Source: an uncultured Caryophanales bacterium (GTDB taxonomy: Bacteria; Bacillota_I; Bacilli_A; RFN20; CAG-288). From it: a stretch of 64,000 bases of DNA. Both the position numbers and the translations under genes were made by a program. The first letter of the stretch is position 1. The number at the start of each line of letters is the position of its first letter. Of this stretch, positions 1-8,021 are shown one piece after another. The stretch spans positions 11,519-75,518 of the forward strand of contig CAJMBK010000008.1 in NCBI GenBank assembly GCA_905211645.1. The letters run 5' to 3'. The notes under the pieces were generated by a model. The model saw nothing but the letters and a program-made list of their open reading frames with translations, was not told the origin of the DNA and did not search any database.

Positions 1-758
1 AAGTTACTCATCAAAAGAATAGCATCTTGCAATTCTTTGTAGGTGATACCACCTGCTTCAGGAGTACCAGTGCCAGGGAAAACACTTGGGTCTAAGACAT
101 CCAAATCGATTGTGATATAAACTGGTTTATCTTTAAGTTCTTCAACAACTTTATCTAAACCAACAGTATCAAATTTTCTTTGGTGAATATTTTTACTTGC
201 CCAGACGAATTCACTTCTATCACCGGAACGGATACCGAATTGATACAAGTTAGCTTTGGAGTGGTCAAGCATATCGTAACATTTTCTTAAAACAGTTGCG
301 TGAGAGAGTTCTCTACCTAAGAATTTTTCTCTTAAATCGGTATGAGCATCGAAGTGAATGATGTTAACATCTGGATATTTCTTAACAATTTCTCTCATGA
401 CACCATAAGTTGTTAAGTGTTCACCACCAATCATCATTGGGATTTTTTCATCATCCAAAATATTCTTAACTGTTTCGGAAATAGCGTCCAAATCTTTTTC
501 AACGTCACCCATTGGCATTTCGATATCTCCGATATCGCATGTTGGGTAATCCTTCAAATCCATATCAAAATATGGGGAATACCATTCCATTCCGATTGAT
601 TCTGCTCTTATTGCAGGACCAGCAAATCTGGTGCCAGGACGGTAGGAGCAAGTTGCATCCATTGGTGAGGAGAAGATAACAACTGAGCTATCTTTATACT
701 CTGCATCGCAGGATTGGAAAACAGATAAATTTCTTTGATATCTATTTTTAGTAGTCAT
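1..758 (-). CDS. speB: agmatinase (ureohydrolase), C-terminus cut by window edge
   Basis: Hydrolyses agmatine to putrescine and urea in the cytoplasm. About 252 codons are visible from the ATG at 758. The manganese-binding motifs of the arginase/agmatinase family are present in order: GGEH, DAHTD and IDLDVLDPS, followed by the substrate-loop sequence GTGTPEAGG. The start overlaps the last 11 bases of the decarboxylase gene, so the two are translationally coupled. Because the gene directly upstream makes agmatine, agmatinase is a better call than arginase. The last part of the protein lies outside the window. Confidence 0.93.
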   Translation of the reverse strand, partial: MTTKNRYQRNLSVFQSCDAEYKDSSVVIFSSPMDATCSYRPGTRFAGPAIRAESIGMEWYSPYFDMDLKDYPTCDIGDIEMPMGDVEKDLDAISETVKNILDDEKIPMMIGGEHLTTYGVMREIVKKYPDVNIIHFDAHTDLREKFLGRELSHATVLRKCYDMLDHSKANLYQFGIRSGDRSEFVWASKNIHQRKFDTVGLDKVVEELKDKPVYITIDLDVLDPSVFPGTGTPEAGGITYKELQDAILLMSN

Positions 759-2253
759 AATTAATCTCACTTTCTAAGTACCATTCATTTCTATCGATAA
801 CAAGTACTTTTCCTTCAGGGGAGTCAGAAAGAAGGACACCACCTTGATTCTGATAAAATTCAATAAGGCTAACTGCCTGTGAGGTGATCATTTCACCTGG
901 AATAGCAAGAGGAATACCTGGTGGATAAACCATGAGTGATTCCGAGCAGATTTCACCGATCGAATCCTTTAAATCGACCAATTTCTTTGGAGCGTGGAAC
1001 GCTTGATTTGGTGTACAAAGAAGCGGTGGTTGGCTGTATTTAAATTTAGGAACATTCTTACTCTTTTTGATTGCGTAATATCTAGCAGAAAGTGTCTTTA
1101 AACCTTCAACTAAACGGTCGATATGCTCCTTAGTTGAACCTAATGAGATGATACATAATACCAAACCGACTTCAGCTAGTTCAAGTTGTACATTGAACTC
1201 ATTTTTAAGCATTCTGTAAACTTCAAAGCCTGATAAACCTAAACCTGTAACTTTAATCATGAGTTTAGTTAAATCGATGTCGTTACGACCATCTTTGGTG
1301 CAGTAGGATTTATCGTAGACTTTGATACCTTTAATCTGATGAAGTTTTGTTCTTGCGTATTTAGAAAGGTAAAGAACATCATCCATCAGTTTTTCACCTT
1401 CAAAATAAAGTTTCTTTCTAGTTACATCAATACTTGCAAGTAATAGATGGTTAGGTGAAGTTGAAGAAAACATTGCAAATGCCTTCTTCAAAGCAAATTC
1501 ATCAATTCTCTTAGTGTTGTAAAGAATAATTGATGATTGAGTTAAACTACCTGCAGTTTTATGGAGTGATAAAGCTGAACAATCTGCTCCAGCATCCATA
1601 GCTGCCATAGGTAATTTATCTGAGAAATATAAGTGTGAACCATGAGCTTCATCGGCGATAACAATCATGTCGTGCTCATGAGCGTAATTTACAATTTTAA
1701 CTAAGTCTGAAGCAATGCCAAAATAAGTAGGATTAATTACAAATACTGCTTTTGCTTCAAGATGTTCGTCTATTGCTTTCTTGTAGTTTTCAAAAGGAAC
1801 ACCATTTGCGATACCTGTTTCTAAGTCGTAATCAGGTGTGACAAAGATTGGAACTGCTCCAGAAAGAATAAGTCCGTTGATGATGGATTTATGAACATTT
1901 CTTGGAAGAATGATCTTATCATTCTGCTTTAAAATGCCAACAAGCATAGTAAGAATTCCACCTGAAGTTCCGTTAACTGAGAATAAACATTTCTCAGCGT
2001 GGAAACATTCTGCACAAAGTTCTTCACTCTCTTTGATAACACCAGTTGAATGATACAGATTATCTAAACCAAGAGGTGCGTTGATATCCAATTTATAAAT
2101 CATACTACCAGCAAAATCGGATAAATCAGTATGATAATTTCCCATTTTATGACCTGGGACATCAAAAGGTGCGGGATTACTTTGTACGTAGTTCCACATC
2201 GCAGTGAAGAATGGAGTCTTTTTCTGTCTTTGATCTAAAGTATCGTTAGCCAT
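748..2253 (-). CDS. speA: Orn/Lys/Arg decarboxylase, probably arginine decarboxylase
   Basis: PLP-dependent decarboxylase of the fold-type I Orn/Lys/Arg family, 501 residues, close to the usual length of Bacillus SpeA. Visible motifs are PGHKMG (33-38), NGTSGG (94-99), the aspartate motif DEAHG (201-205) and SLHK (229-232), where K232 should form the PLP Schiff base. The sequence alone does not separate arginine from lysine or ornithine as substrate. The agmatinase directly downstream argues for arginine to agmatine. It lies 36 bp after metK and probably shares its transcript; SAM from MetK would feed spermidine synthesis if speD and speE lie beyond the window. Confidence 0.9.
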   Translation of the reverse strand: MANDTLDQRQKKTPFFTAMWNYVQSNPAPFDVPGHKMGNYHTDLSDFAGSMIYKLDINAPLGLDNLYHSTGVIKESEELCAECFHAEKCLFSVNGTSGGILTMLVGILKQNDKIILPRNVHKSIINGLILSGAVPIFVTPDYDLETGIANGVPFENYKKAIDEHLEAKAVFVINPTYFGIASDLVKIVNYAHEHDMIVIADEAHGSHLYFSDKLPMAAMDAGADCSALSLHKTAGSLTQSSIILYNTKRIDEFALKKAFAMFSSTSPNHLLLASIDVTRKKLYFEGEKLMDDVLYLSKYARTKLHQIKGIKVYDKSYCTKDGRNDIDLTKLMIKVTGLGLSGFEVYRMLKNEFNVQLELAEVGLVLCIISLGSTKEHIDRLVEGLKTLSARYYAIKKSKNVPKFKYSQPPLLCTPNQAFHAPKKLVDLKDSIGEICSESLMVYPPGIPLAIPGEMITSQAVSLIEFYQNQGGVLLSDSPEGKVLVIDRNEWYLESEINYDY

Positions 2254-2289
2254 GTAGTTTTCCTTAAAAACAACAATATTATAGATATA

Positions 2290-3465
2290 TTATTTTTGAT
2301 TATTTACAAATTTTAATATCTCTTCGACTTTATCCAATTTTTCAAATGGTAAATTTAAATCAGGACGACCAAAATGTCCATAATTTGTGAGTTTGTGATA
2401 TTCAAATGTAGGTTTGAAAAGTGATAAGCTTTCGATGATATTTCTAGGCGAAAAATCGAAAACGTTGTAGAGAACTTCCAAAATTACATCTTCACTTACC
2501 TTGTTTGTTCCAAAAGTATTTACGTTGATAGAAATAGGCTTGGAATAACCGATTGCATAGGATAATTGGATTAAACATTTGTCACAGAGTTTACTTGCAA
2601 CAATATTTTTTGCTGCGTAACGAGCATAATATGTTGCAGAGCGGTCAACTTTTGTTGGATCCTTACCTGAGAAAGCACCACCTCCATGAGGAGCGTAGCC
2701 ACCGTAAGTATCAACAATAATCTTTCTACCGGTGACACCGGTGTCACCTTTTGGACCACCGATAACAAATTTTCCAGTAGGATTGATAAATAATTTATAG
2801 GTAAGAGGAAGGTTAAATGAACTGACAACAGGATTGATAACTTTCTCGATAAGTTCATTCTTGAATGCTTCTAAATTGATATTATCATCGTGTTGGCAAG
2901 CGAAGACGATTGTATCAATCTTGATATCGTCTTTGTCAGTGTAATCAATTGTTACCTGGCTCTTCATATCTGGTCTAGCGTGATTCAATTTACCTTCTTT
3001 ACGTAAATTTGAAGCGACTCTGACAAGCTTATGTGCAATAACAATTGCTAATGGCATGTAGTTATCAGATTCGTTTGAAGCAAAACCGAACATGATACCT
3101 TGGTCGCCAGCACCAAAATCACCATCAGCACGGTTGACACCTTGAGCGATATCAGGTGATTGTGTGTGGATAAAATTTGCAATTTTAACTGTGGAATAGT
3201 TAAAACCGTATTCATCTTTGTCGTAGCCGATATCTTTGATGACATCTCTAGCAATCTTTTCATAATCAACTTTATTTTTAGTTGTAATTTCACCAGCTAA
3301 AACGAGTTGATTCTCAGTTGCAAGAACTTCACAAGCACAGCGGCAAGCAGGATCATCCTTAATGGCTGCGTCTAAAATAGCATCAGCAATTTGATCACAA
3401 ACCTTATCTGGATGACCTTCAGAAACTGATTCGGATGTGAATAATATTCTCTCTTTTTTGCTCAT
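2290..3465 (-). CDS. metK: S-adenosylmethionine synthetase
   Basis: Makes SAM from methionine and ATP. The 391 residues contain the family's GHPDK motif near the N-terminus, the GAGDQGIMFG loop and a GGGAFSGKD segment. An in-frame start at 3507 exists, but the start chosen at 3465 has a GGAAAGGAG ribosome binding site at the right distance and matches the family N-terminus (SKKERILFTSESVSEGHPDK). It heads a polyamine gene run with the decarboxylase and agmatinase. The 70 bp upstream are too short for a SAM riboswitch. Confidence 0.97.
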   Translation of the reverse strand: MSKKERILFTSESVSEGHPDKVCDQIADAILDAAIKDDPACRCACEVLATENQLVLAGEITTKNKVDYEKIARDVIKDIGYDKDEYGFNYSTVKIANFIHTQSPDIAQGVNRADGDFGAGDQGIMFGFASNESDNYMPLAIVIAHKLVRVASNLRKEGKLNHARPDMKSQVTIDYTDKDDIKIDTIVFACQHDDNINLEAFKNELIEKVINPVVSSFNLPLTYKLFINPTGKFVIGGPKGDTGVTGRKIIVDTYGGYAPHGGGAFSGKDPTKVDRSATYYARYAAKNIVASKLCDKCLIQLSYAIGYSKPISINVNTFGTNKVSEDVILEVLYNVFDFSPRNIIESLSLFKPTFEYHKLTNYGHFGRPDLNLPFEKLDKVEEILKFVNNQK

Positions 3466-3534
3466 AATACTCCTTTCCGTATTCATGTTTATTGGATTAT
3501 GAAACAATTTATTGAATAAATACTAAATTGGTTT

Positions 3535-3804
3535 TTAGCGATTTGCTAAATCTTGTTTATACATTTTTAATGCTTTAGCAATTTGGTCTGGGCAGCTTGT
3601 ACCCTTGGTATGGCATTCAACGCCTTCCAAACAATTGATAACTTCATCAATTGATCTTCCTTTAACTAAGGCAGCGATACCTTTCAAATTACCGTTGCAA
3701 CCACCGACGACTCTTAATGAAACAATCTTGTCATTTTCGTCAATTTCAAACTCCATTTCTTTGGAGCAAACACCTTGTGGTTTATATTTGAAAATTTTAA
3801 CCAT
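3535..3804 (-). CDS. TSCPD-domain (TIGR03905-like) small protein
   Basis: An 89-residue protein with five cysteines (C13, C36, C58, C64, C71), including the TSCPD sequence at 69-73 that names the family. The same domain occurs at the end of some vitamin B12-dependent ribonucleotide reductases and as stand-alone proteins of unknown function. The cysteine spacing suggests metal or Fe-S binding, but this is inference. It is the last gene of the Rnf transcript, just after the Gx-type membrane protein, and has a GGAGAAGG-type ribosome binding site. Confidence 0.8.
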   Translation of the reverse strand: MVKIFKYKPQGVCSKEMEFEIDENDKIVSLRVVGGCNGNLKGIAALVKGRSIDEVINCLEGVECHTKGTSCPDQIAKALKMYKQDLANR

Positions 3805-3806
3805 AT

Positions 3807-4337
3807 TTACCTTCTCCTTTTTATTCTTGCACGATCTTTAAATGGTGGCATTCTCACTAAAAGCATGCGGCAGATTATGGATAATAATAATCCTGCTAAC
3901 ATTGAAAGAAGTGCTAAGATTGCAAGATAACTAATTATATAAAATTGCATTGAGATGAGGGCGTACATTAGCACCTGTCCCGTTGCGTGGAATAAAGCAG
4001 AAACAATAGAAACAGAATAGATGGAACATTTCAAAAACTTGTAGAGTATTATTGAAATAATAACCGCAAATGTCGAACCAGAGAATGAAAGTAAAAATCC
4101 CGTTCCAAAACCGGTGGAAATTAAGCTAACCAATAAAATTCTGAAGTAAGTTACTGCTAAATACTCCTTCCAATCAATATAAAATAGAACGAATAATCCT
4201 ACAATATTTGCTAATCCCAATTTAAAACCAGGAATAGGGATTGGAATTACAATAAGGTTTTCAAAGTAATGAATTACACTAGCAAGGGCGACAAATAATG
4301 CAATTCTTACGATACGTTCAATGGATAGATTACGCAT
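3807..4337 (-). CDS. Gx transporter family / heptaprenyl-diphosphate synthase component I-like membrane protein
   Basis: Hydrophobic protein of about 176 residues with roughly five membrane spans. It resembles the Hpre_diP_synt_I (Gx transporter) family, which has an ECF-like integral membrane fold. It starts with ATG at 4337, overlapping the NusG-II gene by 8 bases. An earlier in-frame start at 4367 would add ten residues that do not fit the family. In related bacteria this family and a NusG-II protein often sit beside FMN-binding or Rnf genes, and both do so here. The substrate is unknown. Confidence 0.75.
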   Translation of the reverse strand: MRNLSIERIVRIALFVALASVIHYFENLIVIPIPIPGFKLGLANIVGLFVLFYIDWKEYLAVTYFRILLVSLISTGFGTGFLLSFSGSTFAVIISIILYKFLKCSIYSVSIVSALFHATGQVLMYALISMQFYIISYLAILALLSMLAGLLLSIICRMLLVRMPPFKDRARIKRRR

Positions 4338-4818
4338 CTGGCAAATCAGGATCAACGTAGCCACCAACGATAACTATCGAAAGATGATTTGGATCGCAGA
4401 TAATTGGAACGTTGGAATAGGAGATAACTCCCTGATGAGAACAGATCTTTCTAGGGCTAGTTTCCTGGACAACTTGAATGGAATGGTCAACGATTCTAAC
4501 TTCAACTGTGTCGCCTACAAATTCAAATTCTTGACCATTTTCATTAGGTTTGATGTTATTTTTTGAATCTCCGGTAATACCCATCTCTCTAGTGATAACT
4601 AATGGGTCATGCTCCTCAGTGATAGGTCTGTAGTAAATAACCTGCTGACCATACGAGATTTGAACGTAACTCATATCATCAACGGTGTGAGTCATACCGA
4701 AAATTGTGTACATTAAAAGGGCAACTACAAGTAAAATTGAAATAGCAATTACAATCACATCACGCACGTGTAAATTGTAGCGTGGATTAATTTTACTGTT
4801 GTTACCCATTATTTGCAC
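4330..4818 (-). CDS. NusG domain II-containing membrane-anchored protein
   Basis: A 162-residue protein with a single membrane span near residues 20-42 and an extracytoplasmic beta-rich domain that matches the NusG-II family. Typical features are the CSHQG motif and the C-terminal IICDPN sequence. The function is not known. The family tracks with Rnf and FMN-binding genes. The reading frame opens with GTG at 4818; an ATG three codons later (4809) is an equally good start. Neither has a clear ribosome binding site, so translation may be coupled to the rnfB-like gene nine bases upstream. Confidence 0.75.
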   Translation of the reverse strand: MQIMGNNSKINPRYNLHVRDVIVIAISILLVVALLMYTIFGMTHTVDDMSYVQISYGQQVIYYRPITEEHDPLVITREMGITGDSKNNIKPNENGQEFEFVGDTVEVRIVDHSIQVVQETSPRKICSHQGVISYSNVPIICDPNHLSIVIVGGYVDPDLPDA

Positions 4819-4826
4819 ACTAAAGT

Positions 4827-5141
4827 TTAGAGAGTAACTTTAACCTTCTCTCCGTTTGGACCTGTAGAATTGTTTAAATATTCAACAACTTCGTTTGCTT
4901 TGTCAGCCTTGATAACTTTGCATTGCTTGACATGAGTTTCTTTTTCAGAAAGTAATGCATCGACTAAACCGGAACAACCAGGATAGCCGCAAGCACCGCA
5001 GTTAACACCTGGCATAAGCTTCATAACTTCATCTTTTCTAGGATCATCTTTAACAGAGAAGTATTTAACGAATAATGCGATAAGTAAACTGAATAAAATA
5101 GCTGCACCTAGTAATAAAAGTAAAATATACAAATATTCCAT
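4827..5141 (-). CDS. rnfB: short RnfB: membrane anchor plus one 4Fe-4S domain
   Basis: A 104-residue version of the Rnf complex iron-sulfur subunit. Residues 3-28 form the membrane anchor. C48, C51, C56 and C74 give the C-x2-C-x4-C-x17-C motif of the RnfB N-terminal [4Fe-4S] domain, within NCGACGYPGC. Normal RnfB proteins are more than 250 residues long and continue with ferredoxin-like domains carrying further 4Fe-4S clusters. Here the frame ends in TAA and is followed nine bases later by an unrelated gene. The truncation is part of the gene, not a window effect. The missing electron relay must come from another protein or be dispensable. Confidence 0.82.
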   Translation of the reverse strand: MEYLYILLLLLGAAILFSLLIALFVKYFSVKDDPRKDEVMKLMPGVNCGACGYPGCSGLVDALLSEKETHVKQCKVIKADKANEVVEYLNNSTGPNGEKVKVTL

Positions 5142-5152
5142 AGTTACCTCCT

Positions 5153-5476
5153 TTATTTGATTGATTTTTCTTTCTTCATCTCTTCGATGAATTTCTTCTG
5201 CTCAATTTCAAGTTCCTTCTTTTTCAAAGGTTTAACTGCTTCAAGAGGGACGTAGAGTTTTCTAGTCCCATCCTTGAAGAAATATTCTTTAATTGAGAAT
5301 TCTTCCTCCCTTGAGTTGCAAGAAAGCATGCAACTTGCGCAGCCGATATCCTCTTTTGGACAATCTTCTGGGCGTTTAACTTTCTTGTTAACAAGGTAGA
5401 AAATAGCGTATAAGGCAACAAGTACAACAACGACAGGGATGATGTACAAGGCGTTGTAATTAAAGGTTAAAAACAC
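5153..5476 (-). CDS. small Cys-rich membrane protein inside the rnf operon
   Basis: A 107-residue protein of unknown family. It has one membrane span (about 10-30), then four cysteines, C39, C46, C49 and C53 (CPKEDIGCASCMLSC), and a charged C-terminal tail ending in KKEKSIK. The cysteine pattern could bind an Fe-S cluster or zinc. It sits between rnfA and the shortened rnfB, with 4 and 11 bp gaps, so it is co-transcribed with the complex. The start is a GTG with no convincing ribosome binding site, so coupling to rnfA is likely. It may supply a cofactor missing from the short RnfB; that is inference. Confidence 0.7.
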   Translation of the reverse strand: MFLTFNYNALYIIPVVVVLVALYAIFYLVNKKVKRPEDCPKEDIGCASCMLSCNSREEEFSIKEYFFKDGTRKLYVPLEAVKPLKKKELEIEQKKFIEEMKKEKSIK

Positions 5477-5480
5477 TTAA

Positions 5481-6065
5481 TTAACCCATCATTCCAGATA
5501 AGCCTAAGAATGCAAGAGCCATACCGGCAGTGCAGATTAAGCCAATGGCTGGACCTTTGAAACCACGAGGAACCAAAGGATTGTTTTGGATTCTTTCTTG
5601 AATTGCAGAAAAGACGTAGATAACTAAGAAATAACCTAAAGGTGTACCGATGATTGTACCTAATGTTGTACCGACGGAAACAGCTTCACCACCTGTGTAA
5701 GCGACTGATAATGCGACGCCTAAAACAACACAGTTTGTGGTGATTAAAGGTAAGTAGATACCTAAACTCTTGTAAAGGCTTGGAACGAATTTCTTGATGA
5801 AGATTTCAAGAAGTTGGACAAAGCTTGCAATGACAAGAATGAAGATGATGGTGTTCATGAATGTAACACCGATGAGTGCAGTTAAATAGGATAAACCCCA
5901 GCAGATGAGTCCAGATAAGATGGAAACAACTGTTAAGGCAAGACCCATACCGGTAGCAGTCTTCTTATTGGAGGAGACGCCAAGGTAGGAACATAAACCT
6001 TTGGTACCGGATAAAACAACGTTGTTAACAAGTAAACTACCAAAGAATGCAACGATAAATGACAT
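5481..6065 (-). CDS. rnfA: Rnf complex membrane subunit RnfA
   Basis: A 194-residue integral membrane subunit of the Rnf ferredoxin:NAD+ oxidoreductase, with about six spans. The sequence YLPLITTNCVVLGVAL is the signature of the RnfA/NqrE pair and contains the conserved cysteine within the membrane that holds the Fe-S centre shared with RnfE. NNVVLSGTKGLC near the N-terminus is the matching half-site. Length is normal. It follows rnfE by 2 bp and precedes the small Cys-rich gene. Confidence 0.95.
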   Translation of the reverse strand: MSFIVAFFGSLLVNNVVLSGTKGLCSYLGVSSNKKTATGMGLALTVVSILSGLICWGLSYLTALIGVTFMNTIIFILVIASFVQLLEIFIKKFVPSLYKSLGIYLPLITTNCVVLGVALSVAYTGGEAVSVGTTLGTIIGTPLGYFLVIYVFSAIQERIQNNPLVPRGFKGPAIGLICTAGMALAFLGLSGMMG

Positions 6066-6067
6066 GA

Positions 6068-6829
6068 TTATTTGACCTCCTTAGCTGTTTCTTGTTTTGC
6101 TTTTGCTAATAAAGCTTTCTTTGCTTCTATAGCTTTCTTAGTCTTTCTATCAGAATTCCAAAGTCTGATTGTGGTAAAAACACCTAAGACCAAGCCGAAG
6201 ACGATGAAGCCACCAGCATTTTGAGTAAGTAAAGGAATCTTGATTGCTTCTAAAGGTAAGAAGGAAAAGATTTGCTTGTTAGTGAATGGGTTAACAAATG
6301 TGATACCACCAGTGCCCAAAACTTCTCTAAAGAATGCGATGATTAAGCAAGCGAGTGCGAAACCGATTGACATGCCAAGAGCATCCAAAACGGATTTACC
6401 AACACTGTTCTTCCTTGCGAAGGCTTCAGCACGACCTAAGATGATGCAGTTGACTGTGATTAAAGGAATGAAGACACCCAAAGATGTGGAAAGTTCAGGT
6501 GTGAATGCCTTTAAAAGTAAATCAACAATGGTAACAAGTGAAGAGATGATGACGATGTAGACAGGAACTCTGATTGTGCTTGGAACAATCTTCCTAATAA
6601 GTGAAACGAGTAAATTAGAGAAGAATAAGACAATGAGAACTGCAACTGACATACCGAGTGCATTGTTGATTGATGTTGTTGCGATAAAGACTGGACATAA
6701 ACCGAGTAAGCCGACTAAGAGTGGATTCTCTCTGATGATGCCGGCTGTGAAAGTTTTTAACAATACATTTTCCTTTTTATCAGGAACTGAAGTATTGATT
6801 GGTTTAGCATTAATATTTCTTTCTTCCAT
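6068..6829 (-). CDS. rnfE: Rnf complex membrane subunit RnfE
   Basis: A 253-residue integral membrane partner of RnfA in the Rnf complex. Typical features are NPLLVGLLGLCP, the intramembrane cysteine motif FIPLITVNCIILGRAEAFA, and the FREVLGTG segment near the fifth span. The N-terminal 25 residues are polar and cytoplasmic, and the C-terminal 30 are charged and Lys/Ala-rich. Two bases separate it from rnfG and from rnfA. Confidence 0.95.
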   Translation of the reverse strand: MEERNINAKPINTSVPDKKENVLLKTFTAGIIRENPLLVGLLGLCPVFIATTSINNALGMSVAVLIVLFFSNLLVSLIRKIVPSTIRVPVYIVIISSLVTIVDLLLKAFTPELSTSLGVFIPLITVNCIILGRAEAFARKNSVGKSVLDALGMSIGFALACLIIAFFREVLGTGGITFVNPFTNKQIFSFLPLEAIKIPLLTQNAGGFIVFGLVLGVFTTIRLWNSDRKTKKAIEAKKALLAKAKQETAKEVK

Positions 6830-6831
6830 AA

Positions 6832-8010
6832 TTATGCCTCCAATGAGCTGATGGCTTCACCAGCAGCGTTAAGTGCTTTGACCATAGATGGTACGGTTAA
6901 TTCAGAGCTTGAACCTGTGATGATAGCATCACCTTTTTGTGTTCCTGGGTCAGAACCTAAGATATAGGCTTGATCCACTTTACCAATCTTGGTTGATGTA
7001 TCGAAAATGGCATTGATAATTTGCTCGTACAAAAGATTTGATTCTGTATTCAACTCGGAATCGTCGATTAAATAAATTTGATCAAGAACTAAATCATCAT
7101 TATGTTCGTAAATTACAGCGCCGAAAATAACATTACCAAATTGAGGTTCAATACTTTCAAGTTTGGCGTAATAACCTTTGGTTGAAGTAGCATTTTCTCT
7201 TTGATTTTCGTATTCAAAGGTGTAAAGCTCTAAAACGTTTTCGGTTGCTTCGTAAGCGGTCTTGACAACAGAGCCTTCCTTCAAGTTATCACCAACAATT
7301 GCGGTGATTGCTTCTGGGATTGAAGTTTCTGTATCACTACCATCGCCACCTTGATTGTCATCGCCACCTTCACCGGTGTAAGTTGCACCGACACTGTTAT
7401 AGTGTTTCAAGCAGTAATCAACTGCATCTTGAACAACAGGTGTAGTTTTTTGAGCAGTACCAGAAGTTTGGATGTATTGAGTGAAATCTTCACCAGCTTG
7501 ATAACCAGGAACAACGGTGATATTTGTGTAGGCGTTAACACCTAAACTATCTTCACCAGCGTTTGAATTCAATTTGAATGCGTAAACAGAGCCGTTACCC
7601 TTGCCACCAACGATAATCATTGAAACGACAAGTGAACCGGAATAACCTCTTTCGGTTGTGATGGTGTAGAAGCGGACTGATTCAGTGTCAGTACCTTCCA
7701 TCAAAGGTTCAGTGACGTAGCACTTTGCAAAAACGTTGATATTTTTATTATTGCCAGGAATAGTGTCGAAACCTTCAACGCCATCCAAGCCTTTTGTAGT
7801 ATCGAGTTTGCCTTCAAGCAAGGTGTAAGCATCGTTGTATTTTTGAGCTTCTTGGTGCTCTAAAACAATTGGATTTGTGCCGGCGTAAACACCGACAACT
7901 GCACCACCAGCAACTAAGCAGGTAATACCTAATACTAAAGGATATTTGATAAAGTTAGACATCTTCTTCTTAGGAGCTTTAGTAGTCTTATTTGTATTAA
8001 TTTCTGACAT
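6832..8010 (-). CDS. rnfG: RnfG with an added C-terminal FMN-bind-like repeat
   Basis: A 392-residue subunit, about twice the length of ordinary RnfG (roughly 190-210). Residues 20-45 form the membrane anchor. Residues 50-205 are the RnfG domain, but the covalent-FMN motif, normally (S/T)GATxT, reads SGTAQKT at 183-189. An acidic Gly/Asp linker (213-230) leads to a second domain (231-390). That domain repeats elements of the RnfD tail: LIDDSE (314-319), LLYEQ (326-330) and DAIITGSSSELT (361-372), where a GAT motif would be expected. Position in the operon (D-G-E) fixes its identity. Flavin loading of either half is uncertain. Confidence 0.85.
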   Translation of the reverse strand: MSEINTNKTTKAPKKKMSNFIKYPLVLGITCLVAGGAVVGVYAGTNPIVLEHQEAQKYNDAYTLLEGKLDTTKGLDGVEGFDTIPGNNKNINVFAKCYVTEPLMEGTDTESVRFYTITTERGYSGSLVVSMIIVGGKGNGSVYAFKLNSNAGEDSLGVNAYTNITVVPGYQAGEDFTQYIQTSGTAQKTTPVVQDAVDYCLKHYNSVGATYTGEGGDDNQGGDGSDTETSIPEAITAIVGDNLKEGSVVKTAYEATENVLELYTFEYENQRENATSTKGYYAKLESIEPQFGNVIFGAVIYEHNDDLVLDQIYLIDDSELNTESNLLYEQIINAIFDTSTKIGKVDQAYILGSDPGTQKGDAIITGSSSELTVPSMVKALNAAGEAISSLEA

Positions 8011-8021
8011 ATTTAACCTCC

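Noticed and set aside
3466..3534. SAM riboswitch in front of metK
   Set aside because: Only about 70 bases separate metK from the preceding gene, too short for any known SAM aptamer, and no conserved core is visible.
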